This document shows positions 33,201 through 46,857 of a DNA stretch of 60,000 bases, piece after piece (position 1 is the stretch's first letter; each line of letters begins with the position of its first letter). The stretch comes from Cryptomeria japonica (lineage: Eukaryota; Streptophyta; Pinopsida; Cupressales; Cupressaceae). The notes beneath the pieces were generated by a model. It searched no databases. It worked only from the letters and a program-made list of their open reading frames with translations, and was not told the DNA's origin. The stretch is from NCBI RefSeq assembly GCF_030272615.1, contig NC_081406.1:258717386-258777385 (forward strand), given 5' to 3'. Both the position numbers and the translations under genes were made by a program.

Positions 33201-35589
33201 GTAACAGAATGTTGTAAAAAAGACCTTGTAGCCGAAAAAGTGAAAATTCTTAGGCTTGTAGAAGCCCACCATAGGTTCAGTTTTTACTAACTATTTGTTT
33301 CTTGTGCAGGTCTAAAACCAACTTCCTTAAAAATCAAAAAATGTTTTTGGTGTTTTAAAATTGAACAAAACAAAATTTTCTTTCTTGCAAGCTTAGGATC
33401 AAATTTTGTATTTGGTGCTCTAAAATTGAACAAAACAACTTTGTTTATTGCAAGCTTAGGCTCAATTTTTCATTTGGTGCTTAAAATAAACAAGACAAAT
33501 TTATTTCTAGCATCAAACTTAAGCAAAAATTTACAATCCACACTTCAATTTTTGGTGCAAATAAAACTCACAATCAACTTGTTTCAAATTTTTGCAAAGC
33601 GATTTTCCTTCATGCATACATGCTTCAAATTAAGTTGACCAGGATTTTCAAAGTTCTAGTTTACTCAAAACTTTGTATTTGAAGTTAAAAAGAACACCAT
33701 GGTTTTTGGAGCAACATCTCCAAATAGATAGAAAATCATTGCAATGATAAGTTAAAAAGAACAAGTGCATTCCGTGTTTGGCACGCTTGTGCAAAGAGTT
33801 GGTCGAGTGGTCCTACTTCTAACACACACTATCCTCTCCCTTGACTTTCATAGTCCTAAGTGCAAGAGAAAAGTGTTAGTAACGCTCAAATTTTTATCTT
33901 TTTAAGAGAGGCCTGCCAAGAGACACATCACTCTTGGGAACAACCTCGGGCGGTAAATCCTTTGAGCCGCTATAGAAATCAGGTGAGAGCGAAAGCTGTA
34001 GCCTTGGGTATAGCTATTCCTATAGTGTAACTTGCCGAAAGGACAAATGGGCCCCACCACAAGTTACAAGGCTCTTAAGTGAGTCACTGCAGAATGAACT
34101 TATGTCCAAAAACATCAAACATTACTAAACACCTTTAACTAGTAACCCACCCGTTCTATTGATTGAGAATATTTGAGATACAATTCAGTGCAAGAGCATA
34201 GATGGTTTTGCTCCCAAGATACTCACCATACATATTTCCTTGAGTAGAAACATAGCTTTTTGAAAAGTCACTTGTGGCTTGATAAAAGTGGTGACTCCCC
34301 CATCATAGGGATCATCTATTTGTTATACTCGCACAAGACTTAGTATATCACATCATTACCTGCCACGGCGGGATTCATAAGGTATGTAGTACCAAAGTCG
34401 AAGAAATATCAAGATGTGGGCTGAATTTATCACAACTAGCCAATTGACCTTAGGGATACAAAGTATTTGAAGTGTTTTCGTTTTAGTCAAAAACCATGTA
34501 CAAATTGAGCCGACTTCAGGCTTTGGAAAGAAAAACACCTAAAATACACTTAAAGGAAAGGGTCATAAAAAGTCCAAAGATTGGGTTGATCTAGACCCAT
34601 ACTCATTTGTGCCTTTAAGGCAACATTCTCATGTTTGTGTGCTTGCTTTGTTTTCTTGTCAAAGAAGAATCAAAAATCAATTCCAAAACAAGTATTCATC
34701 CAACCAAACATCTTTCAAAAAACAACCAAAAAGATCAAAAACAAAGAAAAGTATCAAACTTTATGAACATTCTTCACATCTTACGAAAGAAGAATCTTCA
34801 TCAAAACATCAACTTGAAAAGAAGACCATTGAGTTCAAAGGCTTTGATCAAAAGGAGGAAATTCATCTATCTAAATAGACAAATCTTTGTCTCTCATAGA
34901 GTTTTTCTACGTCACATGCGTCTCTACCTTCAAGGCAAAACAAACGAATTTGATTCAGAATCATTAAACCGCAGAGCTTTTATGCAAAATAGAGCTTTGA
35001 GTTATCACAAAAACCAAGGAGGCAAGATTAATCCCAACTTCTTCCCAAACGTTTGTATCACATACAACATAACTCGAGAAATGCCACCAATGCCCGAAAG
35101 GGAAGAGGTAGAATTTGTTCCCTTTGTGACACAAAGATTTTATTGAAGTTAAAACATTTCATCCATTATCTCATTCACCATCATCGCTTCATCATCAATC
35201 CGTTCCAACTCTCAAAACATTAAGAGGTTCTTGTCCTAAGTTCTCTTTTAGATATTTCTTGAATCAAACACAAAACATCACTTTTAGATTGTTTCTACAT
35301 CTAGGATAAGGTCATCCTAAGAGACACATCTACGCAGGTTAAAACTAGTGTATGAGTGAATCCTCTCATTACTAGGTAGTTAAGTCTGTAAGACATCTCA
35401 GATTTCTCTACACCTTATCACATCAAACCTTATCAAACAAACAAGCAATTCAAAAAAGGAATTTCGGTTACATCTACCTTTAAAGTGTTAGAGATACACA
35501 TGCAACACAATTCACCAACCATCAATCTCTCATTTCATCAACAACTCATCATCATTTTCACCCAACTTCAACAAAGACTTGTGAACAAA
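33201..35589 (+). other. Leader between motif array and Gag
   Basis: Long Tat-type leader. Imperfect repeats of 'aaaattgaacaaaacaa...tgcaagcttagg..caa' occur at about 33355-33405 and 33423-33470, with a third weaker one to 33530. A frame at 34631-35146 (171 codons, Lys/Asn/Ser-rich, ending FVPFVTQRFY) is open but has no recognisable domain; I treat it as possible leader ORF at best. Confidence 0.5.
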
Positions 35590-37186
35590 ATGGCTCATAC
35601 TAGATTAAGAACTAGACAAATGGAGATTGAGGAAGAAGAGGAGGAAAACATCAATGAATTCCAAGAAGCCCTTGGAGGAAATGCAAATGACGAAAACCCA
35701 AGTACTCCTACTCCCGCAACAATAGAAAGGGCCCAGCATAACCCTCTCTTTAATAGAATTTTTGATGAAATACTCAGGAGCAATGCGGATGCTCACTTTT
35801 TAAAGCTCGCTCAAGAAGGAGCCAAGCTCCCCTCTGACTTTGATCTTGCCCAATTAAGACAAGCATCAGAACGACAAAGTCGCCATGAAGAAGAAAGAGG
35901 TAAAGATCCTATTAGATATAACATTCCTCAAGGTAACCCACCACCTCCTCCTCCAAATGAAATAGAGATGTTGCGGCAACAAGTTGAAAATCTCACCCAA
36001 CAACTTCATAGTGGTGTGAAAACTAACCAATTCTCACTCAATGACATCTGTCCCTATCCCTTTGATAGGAATATTTATATGCCACATTTTCCACGAGGGT
36101 TCAAAACACCCAAGTTTGAAAAGTATAGAGGAAAAGGAGATCCTCGCGATCATGTCAGAGAATTCCATTCAGCATGCCTCGAAGTGGCATATGAGGATAC
36201 ATACCTAATACGCCTTTTTCCCCAAAGCTTGGGAGGAACAACCACATCATGGTTTTCCCAATTACCAAGGTGGCATTAGGACATTTGAGGAACTCATCCA
36301 AAAGTTCCTAGCACATTACTCTCATAACATTGAACGTGATATCACCATGGCTGATCTGTGTAACACTTAACAAAAACCAGGTGAACTATTCTAAGTATTC
36401 CTGTAACGATGGCGTCAAATGTCTAGCAAACGTTCTCTTCAGTTACCTAAACAAGAACTAGTGGAAATATTTATTTCCAACTTAAACGAAGAAATGGAGT
36501 TTCACCTGGATGTCAAAGACACAAACTCTTTTAATGACATGATCACCAAGGGCTTAAAATGTGAACGAGCTCTCATAGAGAAAGGACTTATCAAAATCTA
36601 TAATGAACCAAAGGATGGTCCTCACCCATGCTTCAATAGTGACAAACCAAGTTTCTGGAACAAAAACAAAAATATCGTCAACGATGGGGTTGTGGATGCT
36701 AGAAGTATCAAAAGTGCACAACCTGTGGTTCGATTTGCAGGACATAATCCCCCACCTCAGACTAACACAATTATTCTTTCAAATCAAGGTCGCATCACAT
36801 CTCATGATGAACCCAGACCTCGTCAACAAAAACAAAAATGAACATACACTCCCTTAGGGAAACCGATCAAAACAGTGTTGTGACAATTGGTTTCTCAAAA
36901 TTTGGTAACTCTACCTAAAACATCAAACTATGAACCTCAAGTCAAACCTGCATGGTTGAGGGATACTGAACATTGTGATTTTTATCAAGGGAGAGGACAC
37001 AAGACAAGTAATTGTCACAGATTAAAAGATCTTATTCAGGATCTTATTGACCGAGGTGAAATTGAAATCGAAGGGCATGACCCAAAAACAACAAAAAATG
37101 ATCATCTGATGTTCAAAAATCCACTTCCATCACAAGATCAAAGGGGTCCTTCTACTTCCAGGAGAGGCACTGATACCACTGATTAG
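35590..37186 (+). pseudogene. Tat Gag
   Basis: Begins MAHTRLRTRQMEIEEEEEE at 35590, a plausible start. An acidic N-terminal segment and a Pro run (35938-35960) lead to the retrotransposon Gag core: FKTPKFEKYRGKGDPRDHV, LIRLFPQSLGGTTTSWFSQL (about 36100-36270). A frameshift near 36272 moves to the frame used by the rest of pol: TFEELIQKFLAHYSHN, FISNLNEEMEFHL, FNDMITKGLKCERALI. The zinc knuckle is CDFYQGRGHKTSNC (about 36973-37015), with the second Cys replaced by Tyr. Stops at about 36839 and 37184 interrupt it. Confidence 0.9.
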
Positions 37187-39727
37187 ACGCAGGCTGCGTA
37201 TAATTATACTGTAAATCACTTGTATGATGCCAGTGAAAAAATTGCAACTATAACCATCAAAAATCCCAACTCTAATTGCAATGTTGTTACACGTCGTAGC
37301 AAGGTTACCATAAAGGCAGCTCCACAAGGCACCACCTCCATACCAAAGCAGTACAATCTTGTGGAAAAATTAGACAAAACGCCTGTGCTTATATCCATTT
37401 TAGAGCTATTGCGCCTATCTCCATCTCATAAGACAATCTTGGATCAAGCTCTCCAAGAGGCGTCAGTCCCTGCAAACCTGAATACAGACCAATTTCAAGC
37501 CATGGTTGGAAGTCTAAAGTCATCACCTTGTCTCACTTTTTCTAAAAGTGACAACTCTTCCTTCCAGCAACCTCATAACGCTTCACTACACATTGAAGGC
37601 TTTATCAACCAACATAGGATCAAGCGAGTCTTGATCGACAATGGAGCAGGCTTAAATCTTTGTACACTGCAGTTGGTCACCGCTTTGGGATATGCAATAG
37701 AATAAGTGGATCCTCATAAGAAGATCACAATCAAAGCCTATGACGATGTAGAGCATTCATCCAAAGGAGCTATGGTACTACCAATCTGAGTGGGCCCTGT
37801 GGTGAAGCATATCATCTGTCAGGTTCTGGACCTTCCTCTACCATACAATCTATTGTTAGGAAGACCTTGGATACATGCCATGCAAGTTGTTACATCTATC
37901 TACCATCAATGTATCAAGTTCCCACATAACGGTGTAGAGATCACAATCCTGGGCGATGCAAATCCCTTTGCATATTGTCATAATATCAGTCATCAACCAG
38001 AGATTACCATTCCTAACAATAGAGAAGCCATTTCCTCCACCTCATATATAAGTCCAGCCTCTCTTGCCAGTTCAAACACCACAATACCCAAGAAAGAAAA
38101 GCTTAAGATGAAAATAGCAGAGGAAGGTCTTGGAGAATACAACTTAAGTCAACTCTTTTATGTGGGACAAATGCCCATTTCTCTTAGAACACATGGCAAG
38201 CCGCAACAGTTACTTCAGCAACTATTGATCACGCCAGCATGTGATTTGATGCCTTTCATCCTTGGGAAGAGTCAAGAAGAAGAAACCAAAGATGAGGACT
38301 TAGCGGAATGGATCTATAAAGATCCCATCACCACTGATATGCCGCAAGCTACACTTCCCACGGATCAGTATGGAAAAGGCCTCCTCATTATGCAAAGAAT
38401 GGGTTATGATGGTCAGAGTGCTTTGGGACCTTGCAAACAAGGAAGACATGAACCACTGCTGCTGGAATTAAAGCCCAAAGATAATACAGGCCTAGGCTTT
38501 GAAAAGGAGATCTTTCCTAAACTCAGATTCAAAGGAAAACCCAACAAACCACTATATCAGCCTATTGCAAAGAGGACACCTTTCATTATCAAAGCAGCAT
38601 CAAACACCATCGCAACTGCCCCACTGAGGCTCAAAATCCCAACACAACCATCTACAATGCCAATCATCCCACCAATCAAACCAGTAATCCCATCAACAAT
38701 GACAATAACATCAATAGCACCATTAGCAGTAGCAACTGTATCAGAACCTATAGCAGTATCTACAACACCAGCAGTTCCAGTAGAAGCAGTTGAGTCAACA
38801 TTATTGATACTCCCCATATCGGATTCATTGATCCCCATCATCCTTCCTGCAGCACCGATCATTTCATCTACAAAGGTACATCAACCGATCACACCTGCAG
38901 TCTTTAACACCAAGGACATCCCATTATGGTATAGTAATCAGATGTTGGAAAGTGATTCAGAGACCGAATCACATGAATGGGAATTTGATTCCATTCAGCT
39001 TAATACTTCAAATGAGGAAGACACATCAATACCTCAACCTCGAAAAGACATCCCTATTTACGAAGAAGCACAGATAACAACCTCTTGGGTTCTTGAGTTG
39101 GAAACTTCTTCCACAGATCCTATGTCACATCCTACGCCTGATTCTGATAGGGAGAGTACCATCAATGACCTTCACCATAATGTCTTAACCCTCACTGACA
39201 CATCTAACAAACTTAACCTAATCGATGAAGTAATGCCCATTATTCATCCTGAACTCATCGAATGGAACCAACCTAATCTCCCATGTCTTGACCACTTCCA
39301 AAATGATGAGGCCATCATTGACTTTTTGGAATTAAGGGATAACCTACCAAGTGGGGATCACAAAGCTGGATTCACCATAGAACTTAATAGCGCAACATAC
39401 TTCGGGGTGGATACCAAACCTTTCAGCAGCAAAAATATAACAATAATACATGGATCTTCTAATGAAAACCACACCGTGGCACTGTTTGATTCAACAAAAG
39501 TAAAAAGAAAGAGCGTATCCAATGGTGAAAACCTCTCTGAGGCACCTGAGGATGAGAGGTTTGACATCCTTCCCTATAGCGCACAGCGGGAACAATCAAC
39601 GATTCTCATTGAAGAAACCAAAGAATACAATGTGGGGACTCCTGAAACTCCTCACCTCATACATCTGGCATCTCTTCTAACTCCAGAGGAACAACCTAAA
39701 TTCATAGAGTTCTTTCAGAAGCGCTAG
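37187..39727 (+). pseudogene. Tat protease, G-patch domain and Pro-rich linker
   Basis: Protease: RVLIDNGAGLNLCTL (about 37624-37668) is the active-site loop, with DNG where family members usually have D-G/S-G/A; LLLGRPWIHAM (37850-37880) is the second conserved block, then KFPHNGVEI. A G-patch domain follows at about 38363-38508: QYGKGLLIMQRMGYDG, LGPCKQGRHEPL, NTGLGF, matching the Gly-rich RNA-binding G-patch consensus. Next come a Pro/Thr/Ala/Ile-rich linker (38560-38900), an acidic segment, and the pre-RT sequence ending LTPEEQPKFIEFFQ. Stops at about 37703, 37787 (TGA, likely from CGA) and 39725 interrupt one common frame. Confidence 0.88.
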
Positions 39728-41571
39728 ATCAACTTTGCATGGTCATATGCAGGCATGTGTGGACTTGATCCTGATTTAGTCATGCATCACCTCGCCGTAG
39801 CAGATGGAGCCAAGCCTGTCAAGCAGAAGCTTTGCAAGATGCATCCTCAGATTGCAGTACTAGTCAAAACAAAACTCAAGAAACTCCTAGATGTTGGCTT
39901 CATTAGACCAATTGATTATGCAGATTGGATCTCCAATATTGTTCCTGTCGGCAAAACAAAAGGAGGCATCCACATTTGTACTGACTTTAGAGATCTGAAT
40001 AAGGCATGTCCTAAGGATGACTTCCCCTACCAAACATTGACATCATAGTAGACCTAACAACAGGACATGCCATGCTTTCACTTATGGATGGCTTTTCAGG
40101 ATACAATCAGATAAAGATCGCACCGGAGGATCAACATAAGATAGCCTTCACATGTCCATGGGGCACATACTATTGGAATGTAATGCCTTTCGGTCTAAAG
40201 AATGCAGGAGAGACCTATCAATGAGCAATGACCACAATCTTCCATGACATGATGCATACTATGATGGAAGATTATGTTGATGACTTACTAGCAAAATCAC
40301 TCACTAGAGAAGGGCATCTCAACATATTAGATAAAATCTTTGATAGAATGGAACCATACCATGTTCGACTCAACCCAAAGAAATGTGTCTTTGGAGTAAC
40401 CTCCGGGAAGCTTCTAGGATACATTGTCTCAAGCAAAGGTATTGAGGTCGACCCATCAAAGGTAAAAGCAATCATGGACATGCCACCTCCAAAGAACATC
40501 AGTCAGCTAAGGACATTACAAGGACGACTACAATCCATCCGCAAATTCATTACACAATTGGCAGATACATGTCATCCCTTTACACATCTGCTACACAAAA
40601 ACATCCGCTTTCAATGGGATGCAAGATGCCAGCAAGCATTCCAAATGCTTAAATATTATCTCATGAATACGCCATTGTTGATCCCATCAGATCCAAGTAG
40701 ACCTTTGTTGCTCTATATATCAGCAACAAGTACAGCATTGGGTGTACTATTGGCACAACATAATGGAGAAGGAAAAGAGTGCGTTGTTTACTACATCTCT
40801 CGTACACTAGTTGGCTATGAACTCAATTACACACCTATTGAGCGAGCTTGCCTACCAGTAATCTTGGCAGCAACTAAACTAAGGCACTATCTGTTAACAC
40901 ACAAAGTATAACTCATTGCAAAGATTGATACACTCAAGTATTTACTCAGCAAAGCAGCATTGACAGGATGCTTGGCCAAATGGGTGATGATTCTAAGTGA
41001 ATTTGACATCGAGTATGTGGACCATAAGGCTATCAAAGGACAAGTTATTGTAGATCAGTTGGCCGATGCACCACTCATGGGCAATCATCCTCTCATTTCC
41101 AATTTTCCATATGAAGAGATATTCATGATCACAGAAGCACAACCATGGAAACCATACTTTGATGGTTCATACACTAGGCATGGCTCGGGGGCAGGCATTC
41201 TATTTATCACACCTCAAGGTGACAGCATCCCGAAGTCTTACAGGCTCACATTTCCGTGCACAAATAACATAGCAGAGTATGAGGCCTTGATCACAGGACT
41301 TAGGCTAGCCATACAATGGAAGTTACAAGAACTACAAGTCTATGAGGACTCCCAACTGGTCATTCGACAAGCAACAGATGAATATCAAACCAAGGATGAC
41401 AAACTCATGCCATACAAACAAATGGTGGACAAATTAAAGGCATCATTTACTACTATCACCTTTGAGCAAGTACCAAGAGATCAGAATCAAGCTACTAACA
41501 CTATGGCTACCATCGCATCTCTCCTAGATCTTCCACACACTTCAACACGCTACGAGTTCTTGGTAGAATAG
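39728..41571 (+). pseudogene. Tat reverse transcriptase, RNase H and archaeal-type RNase H
   Basis: RT: VKQKLCKMHPQI, VGFIRPIDYADWISNIVPV, IHICTDFRDLNKACPKDDFP, then after a frameshift near 40045 LSLMDGFSGYNQIKIAPED, PFGLKNAGETYQ and the active site YVDD (40273-40284). RNase H 1 (about 40610-40950): LLLYISATSTALGVLLAQ, YYISRTLVGYELNYTPIERACL. RNase H 2 (about 41145-41560): YFDGSYTRHGSGAGI, NNIAEYEALITGLRLA, VYEDSQLVI, DQNQATNTMATIASL; the last catalytic Asp appears as Asn, which would fit G-to-A decay. Stops at 40222 (TGA for CGA) and 40908 (TAA for CAA). Order RT, RNase H, archaeal-type RNase H is the usual Tat order. Confidence 0.95.
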
Positions 41572-42892
41572 CTTTGGATCCCTGCTTATGATATCCTCGA
41601 ATCTGAGATGATATGCCGCCTTGTCGGTTTTGAATCCCCATGGTACGGTGAGTTCTACACCTATCTCTGCGATCACACCCTTCCTCCTAACCAATCGAAT
41701 AACCAACGTAAAACCTTCATTCATGAAACTGCTCGATATACCATTATTGCTGAAACCCTATACCGACGCAGTCTTTATGGTACTCTCCTTCGATGTCTGG
41801 AATAGGATGAGATAACAAAGGCCTTGGAAGAAGTACATGAAGGAATTTGTGGAACTCATGCAAGTGGTCCGTCACTAGCCAAGAAACTCCTATGCAATGG
41901 ATACTATTAGCCATCTATGGAAAAAGACTCCTACTACTTTGTTAGGAAGTGCAAAAAATGCCAAGTTCATGGAGACCTGATACATGCACTAGCACAGGAA
42001 CTACAACCAATCACAACACCATGGCCTTTTTGTCAATGGGGTCTTGACCTTGTGGGTAAAATCCATCCATCTTCATCCAATGGTCACAAATTCATTATTA
42101 CCGCCACCGAATACTTCACAAAGTGGATTGAAGCTGTTCCATTACCCAAGATACCGGCAAGCAGATCGCCTCATTCATCCTTAATTATATCATCTGTTGG
42201 TATGGTGTACCCATGTCCATCATCATAGATAATGGTCTCCTTTCAAAAATTAGGATGTCCGTGAACTCTGTGAGAAATTTCACATCCAACATCACTTTTC
42301 CACTCCCTATTACCCACAAAGCAATGGTCAGGCCGAAGCATCGAATAAAAACATATTGAGGATCCTAAAGAAGATAGTCAATGATGTCGGTCGTGATTGG
42401 CATGTTGAATTGAATCCAACACTATGGGCATATCGAACTAGCATTCGAACCCCTACAGGCGCAACTCCATACTCATTGGTCTATGGTGCAAAAGCTATTT
42501 TACCTTTTGAAGTTGAGATACCATCACTACGGGTTTCCTTGCACAATCTCATCGATGATGAAGCATACAGAGTATCCTGTCTTCAAGACTTAGAACTACT
42601 TGATGAAAAGCAACAAGCTGCATACAATCACCTCAAAGCCTATCAGCAGCGCATGAGCAGAAGTTATAATCATCAAGTTAAGCCTCGTACATTCGAGGTA
42701 GGTGATCTTGTTCTTTGAGAAAATCCTCATAACCAACCCAACCGAGAACATCAATGAAAGTTTGAATCAAACTGGCTGGGTCCATATATTGTCACTGCTA
42801 TATTTGGGTCCGGGGCATATCAGTTGGCTACTTCAGAAGGAGAACCGCTAGCAGATCCAATCAACAACATGCACCTCAAACGGTTTTATACC
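41572..42892 (+). pseudogene. Tat integrase
   Basis: Zinc-binding part: HEGICGTH (about 41838) and CKKCQVHG (about 41950). Core: D in WGLDLVGKI (about 42043), D in IIDNG (about 42222, reached after a frameshift near 42165), E in the NGQAEASNKN-like stretch at about 42335 after a second shift. Then WAYRTSIRTPTGATPYSLVYG, the family's conserved block, and a C-terminal segment with FEVGDLVL (about 42695), LGPYIVTAIFGSGAYQL and LKRFYT before the stop at about 42892. TAG at 41909 stands where W is expected (GYYWPSM). Confidence 0.93.
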
Positions 42893-45548
42893 TAAAAAAC
42901 TTTACAAAGCATCAGGCTCCCATATATACTGGCAAAAATACCAAAAACATCCAGATAAAATGACCTGAAGAAAATACAAAAACACCAAAAATAGTAAAGA
43001 AAAAACATGCATCCAAACAGTGAACAACCACTCCAGTGGCACCTTGGGTAAGTGTGATGGTGAAAACCTGGAAAACAGGCACCACTCGTAAAGGCTATGG
43101 CTCCATTGTCTTTCAGACTTGTTGCGATCACATCTACTACATACATACATCCATCCATCCACACCATGGCTTATTATTAATCTGCAATCAAGAATGTACT
43201 TCATGCATCTTGCATCCCGCTTTTTCATAGTCATGTCTAAACTGGGGGCAATGCCCTTAATCTAATTTGATGGAAGTAGATTATACATTATTTTTTCGAG
43301 TCATTAAGTTCTTCATTCAAAACTATCTCGCAAAATCCAAAAACATCAAAAAAACAATCAAAATACCAAAAACATTGAAAACTATCTCACAAAATACCAA
43401 AAACATTTGAAAAACAATCATCACAAACTCCAAAAAAAAAAAAAGAAAAATCAGAAAACATCAAAAACATGGCATCACATTGTACATACTCATCCGAGCA
43501 GATACCAAACAAGCATTGCAAAATACTCGCACGATGATCACTTCTCAAATTGACCAAACAAATCCTTCCTTACCAAAATAAAGATAAAATGACATTTTCT
43601 TTGACAAGAAAATTGTGTTAAGCTATCAAATACTTGGTTGATTTGTGAGTAATTCATTTGATTATCTATATCAAGATCTTACAATATTGTTTGTGTATCA
43701 TCTGTACATTATTCCGATGAAGTTATAGGGCATGTCCTAATGGTGTCTACGTGGGAAGTTCACTAAGCTACGTGATCTTATGCAAAAAGCAGTCATAGAT
43801 CACTACAACTTGCTAACTACAGTGTATACCTCGACCATATGAGCATGAACCATTACCAAGGATCCATATTCTTTATTCTTTATGTACATATTGTTTGCTT
43901 ACAAGAACAAATGCTCTTTCTTTGGTTCCTCCTACCTCATCCAAACTGGATAAAGGTTTTATCTCTTATTAAGGTGTGAACTTGTCTCAGGATATGATCA
44001 ATTCAAGATCAAGGAGGACAATCCAAGTCATGCATAAATGGAGATGATCCTTGTCTGTTCCGCAAGAAATACTCTAGTCGACTTGACCCATTATATCAAG
44101 TCATTTGTATTAACTTGCTATATCAAATCCATGTGAGAACTACTCTGGTCATCTTCAATCATTATGTCAAGATGCTTGTATCTTCTTACAACATTTTAAA
44201 GCTCAATGATGAAAACAGAGCACTATGGATCGTCATTTCATCTCATCTATTTATATATTGCATTCCGTTGCATATCACCCATCCATTCACTCATTCATAT
44301 GTATGATTTGTATGCAAATATCAACAAGGTTAATATGAACAGTTATGTAAGAATTGAGCTGGTCTTGGATACAATCGTGACCGAGTACTCTGATACATCA
44401 TCAATGCATCATGCAAAGTCTAAAACACCTTGCATTCATCATGGTCATATCATCATTACATTTAGTTGCATTTGCATCAAATACATTTCATATCATTTTA
44501 ATTGGTTAAAATGCATATTGTTCATTATCATTTATTAAACATTAGTCTTCTTATATCATTTGCATCATTGCATAATCATGATGATTAGATTCATTCATAT
44601 GATCAAATTGTCCTTGATTGTATTAACCATTTACTATACATTCATTTAGTGTCAGTTATCAATTATCATTTTATCATCCTTTATCATCCTTTATCATTTA
44701 TCATTGCATACATTCATTTATCTATTCATCAGTTGAAAGGTGCATTCATTCATCCATTATTAAGTGTCTTATTATGCTCATTTTAGGATTCATTTACATT
44801 GCATTCATTATCCTTTTTAATTGCATTAAGGTGCAGTTATTAAACCATAAGTTGCATTATCATCACATTATCATTTTTACTTAATCATATTTAGGCATTT
44901 AAAATCATAAAACCATTTGTCTCCAAAACATTGGTTCATACCATTTTATATATCCATTATACATATGCATTCATTTAGACATCATCATATAAACATTTGT
45001 ACTTTACATTTTGTTTATCCATATTACATTCATCTAAAAACATCTAGATGCACATCCATACATAAACCATTCATTCTTTGCATTAACATCATTGCATATC
45101 ATTATCTAACCATTAATTATATTGCATGCATCATTTCAAATATATTAAACAGGAAACACCAAAATCCTGTTCATAAATCATCATAAGCATACATCATCAT
45201 CATGGAATTACATACATAAAGCATTACATCAAACAAAACATGCACACATGTATAAACCTGCATTCATATGTCAGTATCCAACATCATAAATCATCATAAA
45301 CACATGCATATAGGAATCATCTCATAAATGCATACATATACATGTATCCATCTAAGCAATAAACTCATAAAACCACCATCCTGCATAGCATCCATACATC
45401 ACAATATTCATATAATCAAAATATGGGATCTCCTCATATATATCATCTCATGTATCAGAGTACAATGAAGTCTACAAAATCAGCTACCAAGAGCCATCTA
45501 AGATACAGTCCAAAAATAAAATACATATATGCAAAATGCTCTCTCAGA
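42893..45548 (+). other. 3' non-coding region of the Tat element with internal purine tract
   Basis: AAACTGGGGGCAATGCCC at 43239-43256 resembles the purine tract that often ends Tat elements, yet the LTR is kilobases away, so it may be an internal or ancestral plus-strand primer. Around it (42935-43030 and 43320-43480) are many CCAAAAACATC-type A-rich repeats. From 44470 to 45420 the plus strand is dominated by TTCATT/ATCATT/CATAAA words with no coding frame, a low-complexity spacer. Confidence 0.6.
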
Positions 45549-45621
45549 TGCCACTCTGACCAGATGTTGCACCACCATCGCCACCTGCTCCCCCACTGGT
45601 CCCCGCACCATCCGATCTATC
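45549..45621 (-). pseudogene. C-terminal tail of the antisense ORF, separated by the nested element
   Basis: On the minus strand the frame of the antisense ORF, broken at 53470 by the nested insertion, resumes at 45621 and continues as a Gly/Ser/Asp-rich tail (SDGAGTSGGAGGDGG) to a TGA near 45549. Confidence 0.6.
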
Positions 45622-46834
45622 TGTAGCGTCCTAAAATTGTGACACTTGCAATTTTGACTGCATTTGGGTCTTCACGATGGCGGCACAACGTTGAACCTGA
45701 ATGGAGACCCCGAAACTTGTTTACGACACCAAAAACTGCATCTTTTTGCACCTTGGCCTGATCCTCCTTGCACCCTACTGTCCCGGGAGGTGGGACCATG
45801 GCGCCCAGCGCCCTGGTCCCTAGCCCTATTTTGGGCTCGGTCTCTTGTTGGGCATCGAGTCTTCAAGTTTGCAATTTGGAAAATAATGCTCCTAGGTCGG
45901 CCTAAGGTTGGAAAAATCAGTCTCCTAACCCTAATTGACAAGTATATAAACTACGTTTCCCCTCCCATTTGAGGAGGCAAGAAAAAAGAAAAAAAACATA
46001 TGTGTGCAAGAGGCAGAAGCAATAGGCAAACATTCAAACATTCAAACATTCAAGCATTCAAGCATTCCTTCAAGCAATTGAGCATTCTAGGTCTCCATTC
46101 AAGGCTAGGTGTTGCATTCAAGGCAAGGATTCAACCATTGAAGAGGAGATCACCTACAACATACAACATACAACATCGTTACACCTTCGCATGTAAGAAT
46201 ACAAACATTCTTACAACAAGGTATCAATACTTGATTACATTACAAACATTTACATTTACAGCATTCTCATTTCGTGGTTAATTCCAAAACCGGGGTTTGA
46301 CCTGAAGGCAAACCCCTAATCCCTAACCCCCCAATCGTCCTCTCTTTTCTGTGTGTAGGTTGCAGGTACGCGGCTGTAATTGAAGATCTGGAATCCTTGT
46401 GCAGAGACGAACAAATCCCCCTTCATTTCGCGGATTTTTCGGAGGATCGTGTGCACTCCGGGTGCCATCGTCCCATCAACTTTCTCTCAAACTTGCAGGA
46501 AAACATCATCTCGACATTTTACTACTAATTTCAGGTCTGTAGCTTCATCCCGTGTCCCTATCTCTGTCTACAAGCGAATCTTTCTTACTTTTTACATGCA
46601 TTCCTTGTTTGATCTTTCTATCTACATTCTTTACAAAAGAGGGTATCCTTGATGTCTGAACCCTTGAAACTCATTTAGAATTCAGTCTTGAATTGTGTGG
46701 GATTGGATCTTGTGGGTTTCAACCCCTCTTTTGAATGTAAAGTCTCTCCTAAGTGAAAATCGTCAATCCTAGTGACCTCCTTTCTCTCTCCTTGGAGTGG
46801 GGGGAACACCTAGGGTTTGATTTTCCGCTTTACA
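45622..46834 (+). repeat. 5' LTR of the non-autonomous gypsy
   Basis: 1213 bp, TGTAGCGTCC start, TTTACA end. TATATAAA at 45943-45950. CATTCAA(A/G) tandem units at about 46022-46085. Very similar to 52195-53469 over its length. Confidence 0.95.
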
Positions 46835-46837
46835 TTT

Positions 46838-46857
46838 TGGTGAACCCGACATGAACA
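46838..46857 (+). promoter_or_regulatory. Primer-binding site, tRNA-Trp type
   Basis: TGGTGAACCCGACATGAAC, three bases after the LTR; one substitution (G to A) from the Tat PBS at 32855 in the first 17 positions. Confidence 0.8.

Noticed and set aside
34631-35146. A 171-codon open frame in the Tat leader
   Set aside because: Lys/Asn/Ser-rich composition, no domain landmarks, overlapped by other open frames; more likely leader sequence. Kept only as a remark.
38557-38862. A 101-codon minus-strand frame with Gly/Val/Ile pattern
   Set aside because: Mirror of the low-complexity Pro/Thr/Ile linker coded on the plus strand.
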